Shown: positions 8,349 to 17,305, counted from the first letter of the stretch. The stretch: 64,000 nucleotides of DNA from Dehalococcoidia bacterium (GCA_020853755.1 JADYYG010000003.1:36552-100551), one strand, 5' to 3'. The notes: a model not told the origin generated them from the letters alone. Numbers and translations: made by a program.

Positions 8349-9047
8349 ATGCCAATGATGATGGAACGGCGCCTTCCCGCGGAATACACCGGTTGGCAGG
8401 ATCACGAGGCGCGCTTTCGCCGATTGACGACGCCGGAACTCGTGGCCGAGGTCCAGGATGGCTCGCCCGAGCGGCGGCTCGCTGCGCTCTCGGTCATCGA
8501 CCTTGGCGAAGTCGCTCCGGTGACCATCGAGGACTGGATCCGGACGCTGCCCGATGCCGAAGCCAACGAACTCGCCGGAGCGATCCCGGTCCAGCGTGCG
8601 CACGCGCCATGCAGTGAGGATGTGCGATGGATTGGGGTCGCGCGGCTCGGTTACGAGGCCCGGCGCCTCCCGACCTTCCTGATCATGCTGTTTTCTTCGC
8701 TCGAGGCCCTTGACGCGCGCGCCTGCCCCGAAGGCGCCGCCGAATGGGAACGCATCGGCGATTGGCTCGGCGACATCTATGACCGCATCGTCGCCGGCGG
8801 CGAGGACGAGGCGCGCGACGACATTTCCCTCTTCGTCTTCGAGAACTACCTCACCCATGCTTCCATCTTCGAGGCGTTTTGCGGGATGATCGTGCGCCAC
8901 GAAGCGCTGGCGCGGGAAGTGTCGGCGAATCCCGCGCAGTACCTTGCCCCGCTCGACGAAGCACGCCAGCGGTTCGCGCTCCAGGAGGCGGCCGCAAACG
9001 GCGGTCTCCCGTTCGACACCGCCTGGAAGGCGTTGCAGCGGGGCTGA
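8349..9047 (+). CDS. Conserved-looking hypothetical protein
   Basis: 232 residues, mostly helical by composition, acidic, no signal or membrane helix. It opens with ERRLPAEYTGWQDHEARF and has a long helical centre (RIGDWLGDIYDRIVAGGEDE, about 138-157). The ATG at 8349 is followed by other ATGs at 8355 and 8358, so the exact start is uncertain. It diverges from hemB (59 nt) and converges on the sulfite reductase gene (4 nt). Codon use matches the neighbours. Function not recognised. Confidence 0.65.
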   Translation: MPMMMERRLPAEYTGWQDHEARFRRLTTPELVAEVQDGSPERRLAALSVIDLGEVAPVTIEDWIRTLPDAEANELAGAIPVQRAHAPCSEDVRWIGVARLGYEARRLPTFLIMLFSSLEALDARACPEGAAEWERIGDWLGDIYDRIVAGGEDEARDDISLFVFENYLTHASIFEAFCGMIVRHEALAREVSANPAQYLAPLDEARQRFALQEAAANGGLPFDTAWKALQRG

Positions 9048-9051
9048 GCCG

Positions 9052-10824
9052 CTAAATCGCGCACTCGCCTTCGCCACGCTGCAACTGGTAGAGCTCCAGC
9101 CGGTTCCAGTCGATGAACATCTGCTGGTTGTCATCGCTGAAGTCCCCAGGAATGGTCAGATCCTCCACTGCGGCTTCGAAGACAGCAGGTCCAACGCGGT
9201 CGAAGAACGCGTTGAACTCCTCACCGAGGGTTCGGTCACGCTCATACAGCCGGACGATGCGCTCGACTGCTTCCGGACCGCGCTTGGCTGGCAGCCGCAC
9301 CTTGAGCTGGGTGGCCATCCGCAGGTCGCCGTTGTCATAATTCCCGCCGAGGAAGAGGTGGTAGGCCGGGAGCTGGTTCGGGCCGACCTTCATCGCTGCA
9401 CCGTGGAGACCGATATTCGCGATGTGGTGCTGGCCGCAGCTGTTCGGGCAGCCGCTCATCTTGATATGGATCTTGCGCGTCAGCGGGTCGCGAACGGCCA
9501 TCAGTTCGACCCGTTCCTGGATGGCCCGATTGAGGCCCATCGAGGACGTGATCCCGAGTTTGCACGAGTCTGTGCCCGGGCAGCTCACGACATCGGTGAT
9601 GGATTGCGCTCCGATGTCCGCGAGGTCGAGGTCCCGAAGCCGCGAATAGACCTCGTAGAGGCTTTCGTCGCGGACCCAGCGGAGGACGATGTTCTGACCG
9701 ACCGTGGTCCGGGCGTAACCGCCGCAGTATTCGCGCATGATGTTTGCCAGGCCGCGGAACTGCTCGGGCCGAAGGTCTCCACGCGAAACTTTGACCTCAA
9801 CGGTGCTGAAGCCCTGCTGCTTCTGAGCCAAGACGTTGGCGGTGACGAACGCGGTAAACGCGGTCATATCGCCGTTCGGCTGGGCGTAGACCGGTTTGCG
9901 GGCGGGCCCGTTCGCCTCTTCGTCGTGAATGAACATAAGCCGCTCGGGGCTGAAGTCACCCGCGGACCAGTCGCCCTGGAGTTCTTCGTCGACCATTCGC
10001 TTGAACTCGTCGATGCCGACCCGATGGACAAGGAACTTGAGCCGCGCTTTCGAGCGGTTCTTCCGCAGTTCGTCGGCCTTTTCGAAGATGCGGACGACGG
10101 CTTCAGAAAGTCGCAGGTACTCGTCGACCGAGACGAACTCGGTAAGGACGAAGGCGTTGCGAGCCATGATGCTGAGACCGCCGCCGGTGACGACTTTGAA
10201 CCCCTTCACGCCGTCCTGTACGCGCGGAATGAATCCGAGGTCATGGATGCCGGTGATGGCGTTGTCCCGGTCGGTCGCGGTGAATGCTGCCTTGAACTTG
10301 CGTGGGAGCAGTTGGGAGAGCGGGTTGCGCAGCCAGAACCGGGCAAAGGCAGCGGCGTAGGGCGTCGGGTCGAACAGTTCCCCTTGCTGGACGCCAGCCC
10401 AGGGGTCCCCGGTGACGTTGCGGACGGTGTTACCGCAGGCTTCGCGCGTCGAAAGCCCAGCCTTCCCGAGGATGAAGAGCGCCTCTGCCGCTTTCGCCAG
10501 GGGGACGTGGTGGTACTGGATGTTCTGCCGCGTGGTGATGTGCCCCTTGCGAAGCGGCGCGAACTTGTCCGCAACCTCAGCCAGCGTGTCCATCTGGTCT
10601 GGCGTGACGCCGCCAAACGGGAGCTTCACCCGGATCATCTGGACGTTTGGCTGGCGCTGGCCGTAGACGCCTTGCTTGAGGCGGAAGCCGATGAACTGAA
10701 TCTCGTCACGTTCGCCGTTCAGCATTGCGTGGGCTTCGGTGCGGAAGTCTTCGAGTTCGCGCTCGAGCACGGGCAGGATCCGTGCTGGATCGTCGCTGTG
10801 GACGATGGTCTCGACATCAGGCAT
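9052..10824 (-). CDS. Ferredoxin-dependent sulfite (or nitrite) reductase
   Basis: Siroheme/4Fe-4S enzyme reducing sulfite to sulfide by six electrons from ferredoxin, 590 residues. The ATG at 10824 was chosen; the upstream extension to 10965 runs through the regulatory repeats and is not protein-like. Two ferrochelatase-like half repeats are present. Cluster/siroheme ligands are in SCPGTDSCKLGITSS (about 428-442, C-x5-C) and MSGCPNSCGQHH (about 473-484, C-x3-C). Nitrite reductases of this family look the same; sulfite is favoured because it diverges from cysH-cysC-cysD-cysN across a shared regulatory region. Confidence 0.9.
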   Translation of the reverse strand: MPDVETIVHSDDPARILPVLERELEDFRTEAHAMLNGERDEIQFIGFRLKQGVYGQRQPNVQMIRVKLPFGGVTPDQMDTLAEVADKFAPLRKGHITTRQNIQYHHVPLAKAAEALFILGKAGLSTREACGNTVRNVTGDPWAGVQQGELFDPTPYAAAFARFWLRNPLSQLLPRKFKAAFTATDRDNAITGIHDLGFIPRVQDGVKGFKVVTGGGLSIMARNAFVLTEFVSVDEYLRLSEAVVRIFEKADELRKNRSKARLKFLVHRVGIDEFKRMVDEELQGDWSAGDFSPERLMFIHDEEANGPARKPVYAQPNGDMTAFTAFVTANVLAQKQQGFSTVEVKVSRGDLRPEQFRGLANIMREYCGGYARTTVGQNIVLRWVRDESLYEVYSRLRDLDLADIGAQSITDVVSCPGTDSCKLGITSSMGLNRAIQERVELMAVRDPLTRKIHIKMSGCPNSCGQHHIANIGLHGAAMKVGPNQLPAYHLFLGGNYDNGDLRMATQLKVRLPAKRGPEAVERIVRLYERDRTLGEEFNAFFDRVGPAVFEAAVEDLTIPGDFSDDNQQMFIDWNRLELYQLQRGEGECAI

Positions 10825-10889
10825 GGCAAAGGTCCTTGGAGCTTGGGCCGCGGCGAAGGCGCTCGCGGTCATTGCGAGAAAGCTGACTG

Positions 10890-10937
10890 ACTTTATCAAC
10901 TTTAAGGCTTGGCATGCAAGCGAGTAGTTGATAAAGT
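10890..10937. promoter_or_regulatory. 12-bp inverted repeat, likely operator of the divergent sulfur-assimilation locus
   Basis: ACTTTATCAACT (10890-10901) and its exact reverse complement AGTTGATAAAGT (10926-10937) are separated by 24 nt in an AT-rich island between the sulfite reductase and cysH start codons. Similarity extends slightly past the 12 bp. The two sites are about 36 bp apart centre to centre. This suggests a dimeric regulator binding twice or one site per promoter. Regulator unknown; none is encoded next to it. Confidence 0.6.
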
Positions 10938-10958
10938 TGAGCAAGGAAGTCAAGTTAG

Positions 10959-11651
10959 ATGCCAACTACCTACCCTGCTACCGAGATCGCCGCGCTCAAC
11001 GCTCGCTTTGAAGACGCCACCCCACAGGAGATCGTCGGCTGGGCCGTTGAGGAGTTCGGCGCGCGACTCGCGGTCGGCGCCAGTTTCGGCGGCGCCTCGG
11101 GGATGGCGATCCTGCACATGGCGGCACAGCTCCGTCCGTCCATTCACGTTTTCGTCCTGGACACGGGCTACCTCTTCGAGGAGACGCACCAGACGATGCG
11201 CGAAGCTGTCCCCGCCCTTGGGATGACCAATGTCCGCAGCTACCGTTCGCCGTTGACCCATGAGGAGCAGGCGGAACGGTACGGTTCGGCGCTCTGGATG
11301 CGGGACCCGGACCTGTGCTGCGAACTGCGGAAGATCGAGCCGAACCGCCGGGCCCTCGAGGGAATGGACGCATGGCTGACCGGGTTGCGCCGGGACCAGT
11401 CAGAGAACCGAGCAGACACGCCAATCGTCTCGTGGGCCCCGAAGTTCGGCGTGCTCAAGGTCAACCCGCTGGCCAACTGGAACGAGGCGCAGACGTGGAG
11501 CTACCTGCTCGCGAATGGCGTGCCGTACAACCCGCTCCTGAATCAGGGGTACACCAGCATCGGTTGCTACAACTGTACGGTGCCCGGCGTGCAGGGCAGA
11601 GCCGGGCGTTGGCAGGGTTTCGAGAAAGACGAATGCGGCCTCCACACCTGA
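10959..11651 (+). CDS. cysH: Adenylyl-sulfate reductase (APS-type CysH)
   Basis: Reduces activated sulfate to sulfite. 230 residues. The conserved DTGYLFEETHQTM segment (about 68-80) follows the nucleotide-binding region. Cys pairs in DPDLCCELRK (about 117-126) and GCYNCTVPG (about 204-212) form the CC/CxxC ligand set of the 4Fe-4S cluster, the mark of APS-using reductases rather than PAPS-only ones. The catalytic Cys is in the C-terminal ECGLHT. First gene of the rightward sulfate operon; the shared inverted repeat lies 22-69 nt before its ATG. Electron donor probably thioredoxin. Confidence 0.93.
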   Translation: MPTTYPATEIAALNARFEDATPQEIVGWAVEEFGARLAVGASFGGASGMAILHMAAQLRPSIHVFVLDTGYLFEETHQTMREAVPALGMTNVRSYRSPLTHEEQAERYGSALWMRDPDLCCELRKIEPNRRALEGMDAWLTGLRRDQSENRADTPIVSWAPKFGVLKVNPLANWNEAQTWSYLLANGVPYNPLLNQGYTSIGCYNCTVPGVQGRAGRWQGFEKDECGLHT

Positions 11652-11693
11652 GCTTGGTGACTGGACGGCAGTGAATCTCCAGGAGGATCGACT

Positions 11694-12260
11694 GTGGTGA
11701 GTGGAGGGAAGGGCTTCGTGCTCTGGTTCACCGGCCTGTCCGGCGCCGGGAAGACAACGTTGACGCAGGCACTCGTGCCGGTCCTGTGCGAGCGAGGTGT
11801 GCCCATCGAGGTGCTTGATGGCGACGAAGTTCGCCTGCATCTGTCCAAAGGGCTGGGCTTCAGCCGGGAGGACCGCGATACGAACATCCTCCGCATCGGA
11901 TTCGTTGCAAACCTCCTCGCGCGAAACGGCGTCAACGTTATCTCTGCGGCCATCTCCCCGTATCGCTCCACGCGAGATGCGGTTCGGGCGATGGTTGAGG
12001 CCAGTGGAGCGACGTTCATTGAAGTGCATGCCGCCGCGACACTCGCCGAGTGCGAGTCCCGCGACGTAAAGGGCCTGTACTCCGAGGCGCGTGCCGGGAG
12101 GCGCCCGGGATTTACCGGGATCGACGACCCCTACGAACCGCCCCTCGAACCCGAACTCACGCTGCCTACCGGCGCCGAGTCCCTTGAGGCTTCGCTGGAG
12201 CGTGTCGTTGCATACCTCGAAGCCGAGGGCTTGCTTCGAACCCTGGAGCCTGCCCGATGA
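11694..12260 (+). CDS. cysC: Adenylyl-sulfate kinase
   Basis: Phosphorylates APS to PAPS with ATP. 188 residues, normal for a stand-alone CysC. GTG start at 11694 with AGGAGG 8 nt upstream. The P-loop is FTGLSGAGKTTL (about 12-23). DGDEVRLHLSKGLGFSREDR (about 42-61) is the APS-binding signature, followed by ISPYRSTRDAVR. DVKGLYSEARAG is the family lid segment. The stop overlaps the cysD start by 4 nt (ATGA). With an APS reductase present PAPS is not needed for reduction, so it may serve sulfation or a second route. Confidence 0.94.
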   Translation: MVSGGKGFVLWFTGLSGAGKTTLTQALVPVLCERGVPIEVLDGDEVRLHLSKGLGFSREDRDTNILRIGFVANLLARNGVNVISAAISPYRSTRDAVRAMVEASGATFIEVHAAATLAECESRDVKGLYSEARAGRRPGFTGIDDPYEPPLEPELTLPTGAESLEASLERVVAYLEAEGLLRTLEPAR

Positions 12261-13186
12261 CGACAACCGAGACGCTGGTTCCGGAAGCGACGGATGCAGT
12301 CCTCGAAATGCTGGAGTCCGAGGCAATCTTCATCATGCGCGAGGTGGCTGCCGAGTTTGAGCGTCCCGCCATCCTCTTCTCGGGCGGGAAAGACTCGATC
12401 GTCCTCCTCCGGATCGCTGAGAAGGCGTTTTGGCCGTCGAAGATCCCGTTCCCGGTACTCCATGTGGACACGGGGCATAACTTCCCCGAGGTCCTCGCCT
12501 ACCGGGATCGGCGGGCGGCCGAACTTGGCGCGCGCCTGATCGTGGCTTCGGTCCAGGATGCGATTGACCGCGGGGAGCTGGTAGAGGAAACCGGCCCGCG
12601 GGCGTCTCGCAACCGGCTCCAAACGCCCGTCCTACTCGAAGCCATCGCCGAACACCGGTTCGATGCGGCCATCGGCGGGGCGCGGCGCGACGAAGAGAAG
12701 GCCCGTGCGAAGGAGCGGGTGTTCTCCTTTCGGGACGAGTTCGGGCAGTGGGACCCGCGCAACCAGCGGCCAGAGTTGTGGCAGCTGTACAACGGGATGC
12801 ACGTTCGTGGCGAGCACATGCGGGTATTCCCGCTCTCCAACTGGACCGAACTCGACATCTGGCGGTACATCGAGCGCGAGCAACTCGATATTCCCTCCAT
12901 CTACTTCGCACACGAACGCGAGGTCTTCGAACGAGACGGGATGGTGATGGCGGTCAGCGAGTACCTCCCGTTGCTCCCGGGCGAAACATCACACTGCGAG
13001 TACGTTCGCTACCGCACGGTGGGTGACATGACCTGCACCGCCGCCGTGCGCTCACACGCCGCGGACATTCGTACCGTTGTGGCCGAGATCGCCGCGACTC
13101 GTATCACCGAACGCGGGCAAAGCCGTGCCGACGACCACGTCTCGGAGGCTGCGATGGAAGACCGCAAGCGGGAGGGGTACTTCTAG
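12257..13186 (+). CDS. cysD: Sulfate adenylyltransferase subunit 2
   Basis: Catalytic subunit of heterodimeric ATP sulfurylase, making APS from ATP and sulfate. 309 residues, family-typical. The PP-loop motif ILFSGGKDSIVLLRIAEKAF (about 38-57) binds ATP. VLHVDTGHNFPEVLAYRD follows, and GGARRDEEKARAKERVFSFR (about 140-159) is a CysD hallmark. The C-terminal part ends AAMEDRKREGYF, as in CysD proteins. Coupled to cysC by ATGA and to cysN by a 1-nt overlap (TAGTG). Confidence 0.96.
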   Translation: MTTTETLVPEATDAVLEMLESEAIFIMREVAAEFERPAILFSGGKDSIVLLRIAEKAFWPSKIPFPVLHVDTGHNFPEVLAYRDRRAAELGARLIVASVQDAIDRGELVEETGPRASRNRLQTPVLLEAIAEHRFDAAIGGARRDEEKARAKERVFSFRDEFGQWDPRNQRPELWQLYNGMHVRGEHMRVFPLSNWTELDIWRYIEREQLDIPSIYFAHEREVFERDGMVMAVSEYLPLLPGETSHCEYVRYRTVGDMTCTAAVRSHAADIRTVVAEIAATRITERGQSRADDHVSEAAMEDRKREGYF

Positions 13187-14466
13187 TGGACCTTCTCCGC
13201 ATTGTCACAGCCGGCTCCGTAGACGATGGCAAGAGCACGCTGATCGGCCGCCTGCTCTACGACTCGAAGCAGGTCTTTGATGACACGCTGGCCAGCCTGG
13301 AGCGCGCGAGCACGGCCCAGGGCCTCGGCGAGGTCAACCTCGCCCTCCTGACGGATGGCCTGCGGGCCGAGCGGGAGCAGGGCATCACGATCGATGTCGC
13401 CTACCGCTACTTCGCGACCCCGAAGCGGAAGTTCATCGTTGCCGACTGCCCTGGCCACGTGCAGTACACGCGGAATATGGTCACCGGCGCTTCGACTGCA
13501 CAACTGGCGCTCATCCTTGTCGACGCCCGGAAGGGAGTCATCGAACAGACCCGGCGGCACACGGCGATCGTGAACCTCCTGGGTATCCGCAACCTCGTTC
13601 TCTGCGTGAACAAGATGGATCTCGTCGAGTGGTCTGAAGAGGTCTTTCGCGGAATCGAGGCGGAGTACCAGGCGGTGGCCAGCACGCTGGGGGTGCCTGA
13701 GGTGACGGCCATCCCTATGGCGGCGGTTTCGGGCGCAAACGTAGTCGAGCGGGCCGAGCAGACACCGTGGTTCGCTGGACAGCCGTTGCTCGACTTCCTC
13801 GAAATGGTCGAACCGTCGGAACCCGCCCAGCATGGCGCGTTCCGGTTTCCCGTGCAGCACGTTATCCGGCCGCAGACGCCGGAGCACCCTGACTACCGCG
13901 GGTACGCGGGTACGGTTTCCGCCGGAACCGCCGAAGTTGGCGCGGAAGTGGTCGTCCTGCCGCAGGGGATAGCGTCGCGAATCGAAGGTATCGACCGCTT
14001 CGGGGAGTCTCATCGAAGCGCCGGTCAGGGCGAGGCTGTCGCAATCCGCCTCGTCGACGACGTCGACATCAGCCGAGGCTCCATGCTCGTGGCGGCCAAC
14101 GGCTGCCTGCCCGGCACGGACCGGTTCACGGCGGACATCTGCTGGATGTCAGACACGAGTGTCCTTCGACCCGGAAACCGGTACTGGATCAAACACACGA
14201 CGCGGCGGGTGAAGTGCATCGTCGAATCGCTCGACAGCCTCTTCAACCTGCAGACGCTGGGTCACCTGACCGGTCCGGAAGGCGTCGGACTGAACGACAT
14301 TGCGCGGGTCACGCTGAAGACAACAGAGCCGCTCTTCCTCGACCCGTACGAAACGTCCCGTGACACCGGCAGCTTCATCCTCATCGATGCCGCGACGCGG
14401 CGGACGGTCGCTGCGGGGATGGTCCGCGAAACGGTGGCGCCGACGGACCCCGGCGTTGACTTCTGA
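13186..14466 (+). CDS. cysN: Sulfate adenylyltransferase subunit 1 (GTPase)
   Basis: Elongation-factor-like GTPase whose GTP hydrolysis drives APS formation by CysD. 426 residues, slightly short and with no C-terminal APS-kinase fusion, consistent with the separate cysC. GTG start overlapping the cysD stop. G1 is TAGSVDDGKSTLIGRLLYDS (about 6-25), the DCPGH G3 motif follows at about 86-90, and NKMDL (G4) at about 142-146. Domains 2 and 3 form beta barrels to the end. Fourth gene of the operon. Confidence 0.96.
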   Translation: MDLLRIVTAGSVDDGKSTLIGRLLYDSKQVFDDTLASLERASTAQGLGEVNLALLTDGLRAEREQGITIDVAYRYFATPKRKFIVADCPGHVQYTRNMVTGASTAQLALILVDARKGVIEQTRRHTAIVNLLGIRNLVLCVNKMDLVEWSEEVFRGIEAEYQAVASTLGVPEVTAIPMAAVSGANVVERAEQTPWFAGQPLLDFLEMVEPSEPAQHGAFRFPVQHVIRPQTPEHPDYRGYAGTVSAGTAEVGAEVVVLPQGIASRIEGIDRFGESHRSAGQGEAVAIRLVDDVDISRGSMLVAANGCLPGTDRFTADICWMSDTSVLRPGNRYWIKHTTRRVKCIVESLDSLFNLQTLGHLTGPEGVGLNDIARVTLKTTEPLFLDPYETSRDTGSFILIDAATRRTVAAGMVRETVAPTDPGVDF

Positions 14467-14521
14467 GGAGAGCGCTCTTCCCCGTCCCGCTGATCAGGGT
14501 GAGGAAGGGCAGACCAGCCCG

Positions 14522-15577
14522 GTGCGCCGGCGTTTGTTCTCCGCCCGTTTCTCCACCCGGCTCCTGAGTGCACCCGGGGGACTGCTGCTGTTCGTGTTCG
14601 CACTCCAGCTGATCAAGGCGGGCGCCACGGCAGCACTCCCTCTGCTCTCGGCGCTCGATGCAGCGGGACCGGTGAACGCGCTCGGCTTCGGCTGGCTGGG
14701 CGCCTACCTCTCCCTCAGCGGGTCCCCGGTAGCAGCGGTTGGAATCAGCCTGCTGACTGGTGGCTCGCTTTCTGTGAATGAGGCGTTCGCAGCGGTTGGC
14801 GGTTCCCGGCTCGGGGCCTCGTTTATCGTGCTCGCCGCGGGTTACGTGCTTTACCTTGGGGGCCGCCGAAACGCCGACGGCCTCTCCATCGGCGTCATTG
14901 CGTTGCTCACCACGTTCACCACGCAGGGCCCGGCGACAGCGTTGGGCCTGATTTCGCTGCACTACGGATGGCTCGATGGGGTGCGGTTCACCCCTCCCGG
15001 CGGCGCTCTCGACGCCGTTGACCGGCTCTACGGCCCGCCGGTTGAAGCAGTCGATGCGATGCTTCCGGCAGCACTGGTCTTCGCCGCAGGCATCGGCGTG
15101 CTGCTGGCCAGTTTCGCGCTCTTCGATCGGGCGCTTCCTCGCCTCGAAGCAGGTTCCCCGGGGTTCGAACGGATCGTGGCCCGGCTCGACGGGAAGTGGG
15201 TCATGTTCGCGGCCGGTTGCGCGGTCACCGCGATGACCCTCAGCGTCTCAATCTCGCTGACACTGCTCGTGCCGCTTTCGCTCAAGGGGTATCTCCGCCG
15301 CCAGCAGGTGATCCCGTACGTTATGGGCGCGAATATCACGACCTTCGTGGACACGCTGGCCGGCGCCCTCGCGCTCGGCGGGGCAGCTGCGTTCACCGTC
15401 GTGCTGACCGAGATGCTGGCCGTGACGGCAATTTCCGCGGCCATCCTCTTCGTGGCCTACGACAGTTATGCGCGCGCCATCCTCGGCCTCGCTTCGAAGG
15501 TCACACACAACCGCCGGACGTTCTCCGTGTTCCTCGGGGCCATTGTGGCGGTCCCGGCTGTCCTGCTCCTGCTCTGA
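14522..15577 (+). CDS. Polytopic membrane protein, Na+/phosphate-cotransporter (PNaS)-like
   Basis: 351 residues with about eight to nine hydrophobic segments. GTG at 14522 is chosen because the hydrophobic protein starts right after (VRRRLFSARFSTRLLSAPGG); GAGGAAGGG lies upstream. Two internal motifs, QGPATALGLISL (about 139-150) and GANITTFVDTLAGALALGG (about 269-287), sit where PNaS transporters have their paired QSS and GANIGTT repeats, but the residues differ. It is 55 nt after cysN on the same strand, so a role in sulfate or related anion movement is inferred from context. I am unsure of family membership. Confidence 0.6.
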   Translation: MRRRLFSARFSTRLLSAPGGLLLFVFALQLIKAGATAALPLLSALDAAGPVNALGFGWLGAYLSLSGSPVAAVGISLLTGGSLSVNEAFAAVGGSRLGASFIVLAAGYVLYLGGRRNADGLSIGVIALLTTFTTQGPATALGLISLHYGWLDGVRFTPPGGALDAVDRLYGPPVEAVDAMLPAALVFAAGIGVLLASFALFDRALPRLEAGSPGFERIVARLDGKWVMFAAGCAVTAMTLSVSISLTLLVPLSLKGYLRRQQVIPYVMGANITTFVDTLAGALALGGAAAFTVVLTEMLAVTAISAAILFVAYDSYARAILGLASKVTHNRRTFSVFLGAIVAVPAVLLLL

Positions 15578-15589
15578 TCGCGGTCGGAA

Positions 15590-16831
15590 CTACTGGTGCA
15601 AAGTCTCGTCGGGAGAGTCGGCGACGACGCCGGCCGTGTAGAGTTCGGCGATCTCTGACTCCGGCAACTGCAGGAGTTCCCTGAGGACATAGCCGTTGTG
15701 TTGCCCGAACCCCGGCGCAGGCATGCGAATGTGAACCGGCGTTCGCGAGAGCTTCCACGGAGGCGCTTCCATCTCCCACGTTCCCGCGTCGGGGTGCGTG
15801 TGGGGTGTCCACGCCCCGCGGCTGCGAAGGTGCGGGTCTGACATCAACTCCGGGATCGTGAGGACGGCGCCGGCGGGAACTCCTGCCCGCTGGAGGATGT
15901 GCATCGCTTCGTAGTGGCCGCGGGCCGCGGTCCATCGGCCGATGATGGCATCGAGTGCGTCCTCATTCGCCTTCCGGGCTGTATTGGTTGCGAAGCGTGG
16001 GTCCGCAGCGAGGTCGGGCTGGCCGATGGCCTTGCAGAGCGCCTGGAATTGTTCCTCAGTCTCGCAGGCAATGGTCACCCAGCGGTCTTCCCCCGCGCTG
16101 GGGTAGCGATTGTGCGGTGCACAAACCGCATGGCGGTTGCCGATCGGCGGCCGGGTGATGCCGTTCATGCTGTAGTCCACGATGTGCTCGCCCGCGAACA
16201 TCATCAGGTTCTCGCGCTGGGCGAGTTCCAGGTACATCCCCTCGCCGGTCCGTGCGCGCTGGCGAAGCGCTGTCGCGACGGCCCCGACCAGCGCCGTGCC
16301 GGCCATCGGGTCGCCATAGCTGAAGCCGGTCTTCATCGGCTCGTCATTGTCGTAACCGGAGAGAGAAACGATGCCGGAGAGTTGTTCGACGTTCGAGCCG
16401 TAAGCCACGTAGTCCTTCTCCGGGCCAGTCTTCCCGTGACCCGGCATGGAGACGTAGATGAGTTGCGGGTTGGCCTCGTGGACGGCTTCGTACCCGAGTC
16501 CGAGGTTGTCCATCACGTCGCTTCGGAAGTTCTCGACAAGGACGTCGCTCAGGCTGCACAGCTTGAGCAGCGTGCGGCGGCCGAGTTCGCCGGAGAGGTC
16601 AAGCGCGAATGCGTACTTGTCCCGGTTGTTGTGGTTGAAGTAGGCAGAGCGGTTGTACCAGTGATGTTCACTGCGAGGGATGAGCCCGAGTGAACGCAGG
16701 AGGTCCCACTGCCTGGGTGCTTCAACCTTGATGACCTCCGCGCCGTAGTCGCCGAGCATCCGTGTGCCGAACGGCCCGGCCCAGACCATCGTCAGGTCGA
16801 CAACGCGCACGCCAGCCAGCGGCATCGCCAT
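15590..16831 (-). CDS. CaiB/BaiF-type CoA-transferase (class III)
   Basis: Transfers CoA between acyl-CoA and a carboxylic acid through an aspartyl-CoA thioester. 413 residues, typical. The N terminus (LAGVRVVDLTMVWAGPFGTR) and DYGAEVIKVEAPRQWDLLR (about 28-46) are family signatures. The catalytic Asp is in FSYGDPMAG (about 169-177). The end has the usual GQHNGYVLRELL. ATG abuts the stop of the small gene 16832-17305 (TAAATG), so it is the last gene of a three-gene operon. Substrate unknown; carnitine, bile-acid, formyl/oxalyl and racemase-type members share this sequence level. Confidence 0.9.
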   Translation of the reverse strand: MAMPLAGVRVVDLTMVWAGPFGTRMLGDYGAEVIKVEAPRQWDLLRSLGLIPRSEHHWYNRSAYFNHNNRDKYAFALDLSGELGRRTLLKLCSLSDVLVENFRSDVMDNLGLGYEAVHEANPQLIYVSMPGHGKTGPEKDYVAYGSNVEQLSGIVSLSGYDNDEPMKTGFSYGDPMAGTALVGAVATALRQRARTGEGMYLELAQRENLMMFAGEHIVDYSMNGITRPPIGNRHAVCAPHNRYPSAGEDRWVTIACETEEQFQALCKAIGQPDLAADPRFATNTARKANEDALDAIIGRWTAARGHYEAMHILQRAGVPAGAVLTIPELMSDPHLRSRGAWTPHTHPDAGTWEMEAPPWKLSRTPVHIRMPAPGFGQHNGYVLRELLQLPESEIAELYTAGVVADSPDETLHQ

Positions 16832-17305
16832 TTACGACGACCTCAGGCGGGCGAGGCTGGCCGGGCCTTCCCATGTCGAGCCGTTGTCCAGGAGCACGGA
16901 GAGCACCGTCCCGGTTTCTTCGACGGTCCCCGGCAGTTCGGCGCCCCTGCGTGGGTACGATTGGTTCGCGGGTACGGTGACGAGCGCACCTGCTGGAAAA
17001 TCGGCAGACGCCGCAATCTCCAGGGTCTCGATGCGGCGCCCCACGCCGCGAGTGAGCGCCTGGAGAAGGGCGAAGTCCTGGATGGTGCGAAGCGTCTTGA
17101 GGGCTTCGGCCGCCGTTGCTGACTGCTTCGCGCCACGGAGTTCCGCAGGCGGCGGGATGCCTTCTTCGGTCCCTCGGCGCAGCATCGCGGTCACCATCTT
17201 CTTGATGCGCGGGGCGGCCTCTTCGAGGGCAGCGCGCAGCACGGTCATATCATCGAGCGACTCGTAATAGGTGATGGCGCGCGACGCCTCTTCGTTGATA
17301 TTCAT
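16832..17305 (-). CDS. Hypothetical protein between two CoA-transferase genes
   Basis: 157 residues from ATG at 17305, which overlaps the stop of the upstream CoA-transferase by 4 nt (ATGA); the longer upstream frame is rejected for that reason. Residues 1-90 are helical and charged (TYYESLDDMTVLRAALEE). Residues from about 108 look like a small beta barrel (PAGALVTVPANQSYPRRG, then TGTVLSVLLDNGSTWEGP), SH3-like by eye. No catalytic motif. Its tight position suggests a partner or regulator of the CoA-transferases. Confidence 0.7.
   Translation of the reverse strand: MNINEEASRAITYYESLDDMTVLRAALEEAAPRIKKMVTAMLRRGTEEGIPPPAELRGAKQSATAAEALKTLRTIQDFALLQALTRGVGRRIETLEIAASADFPAGALVTVPANQSYPRRGAELPGTVEETGTVLSVLLDNGSTWEGPASLARLRSS

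Noticed and set aside
8944..10890. 648-codon + strand frame opposite the sulfite reductase
   Set aside because: Antisense artefact: the opposite strand has the full siroheme and 4Fe-4S motifs, and the frame shows no domain or ribosome-binding site.
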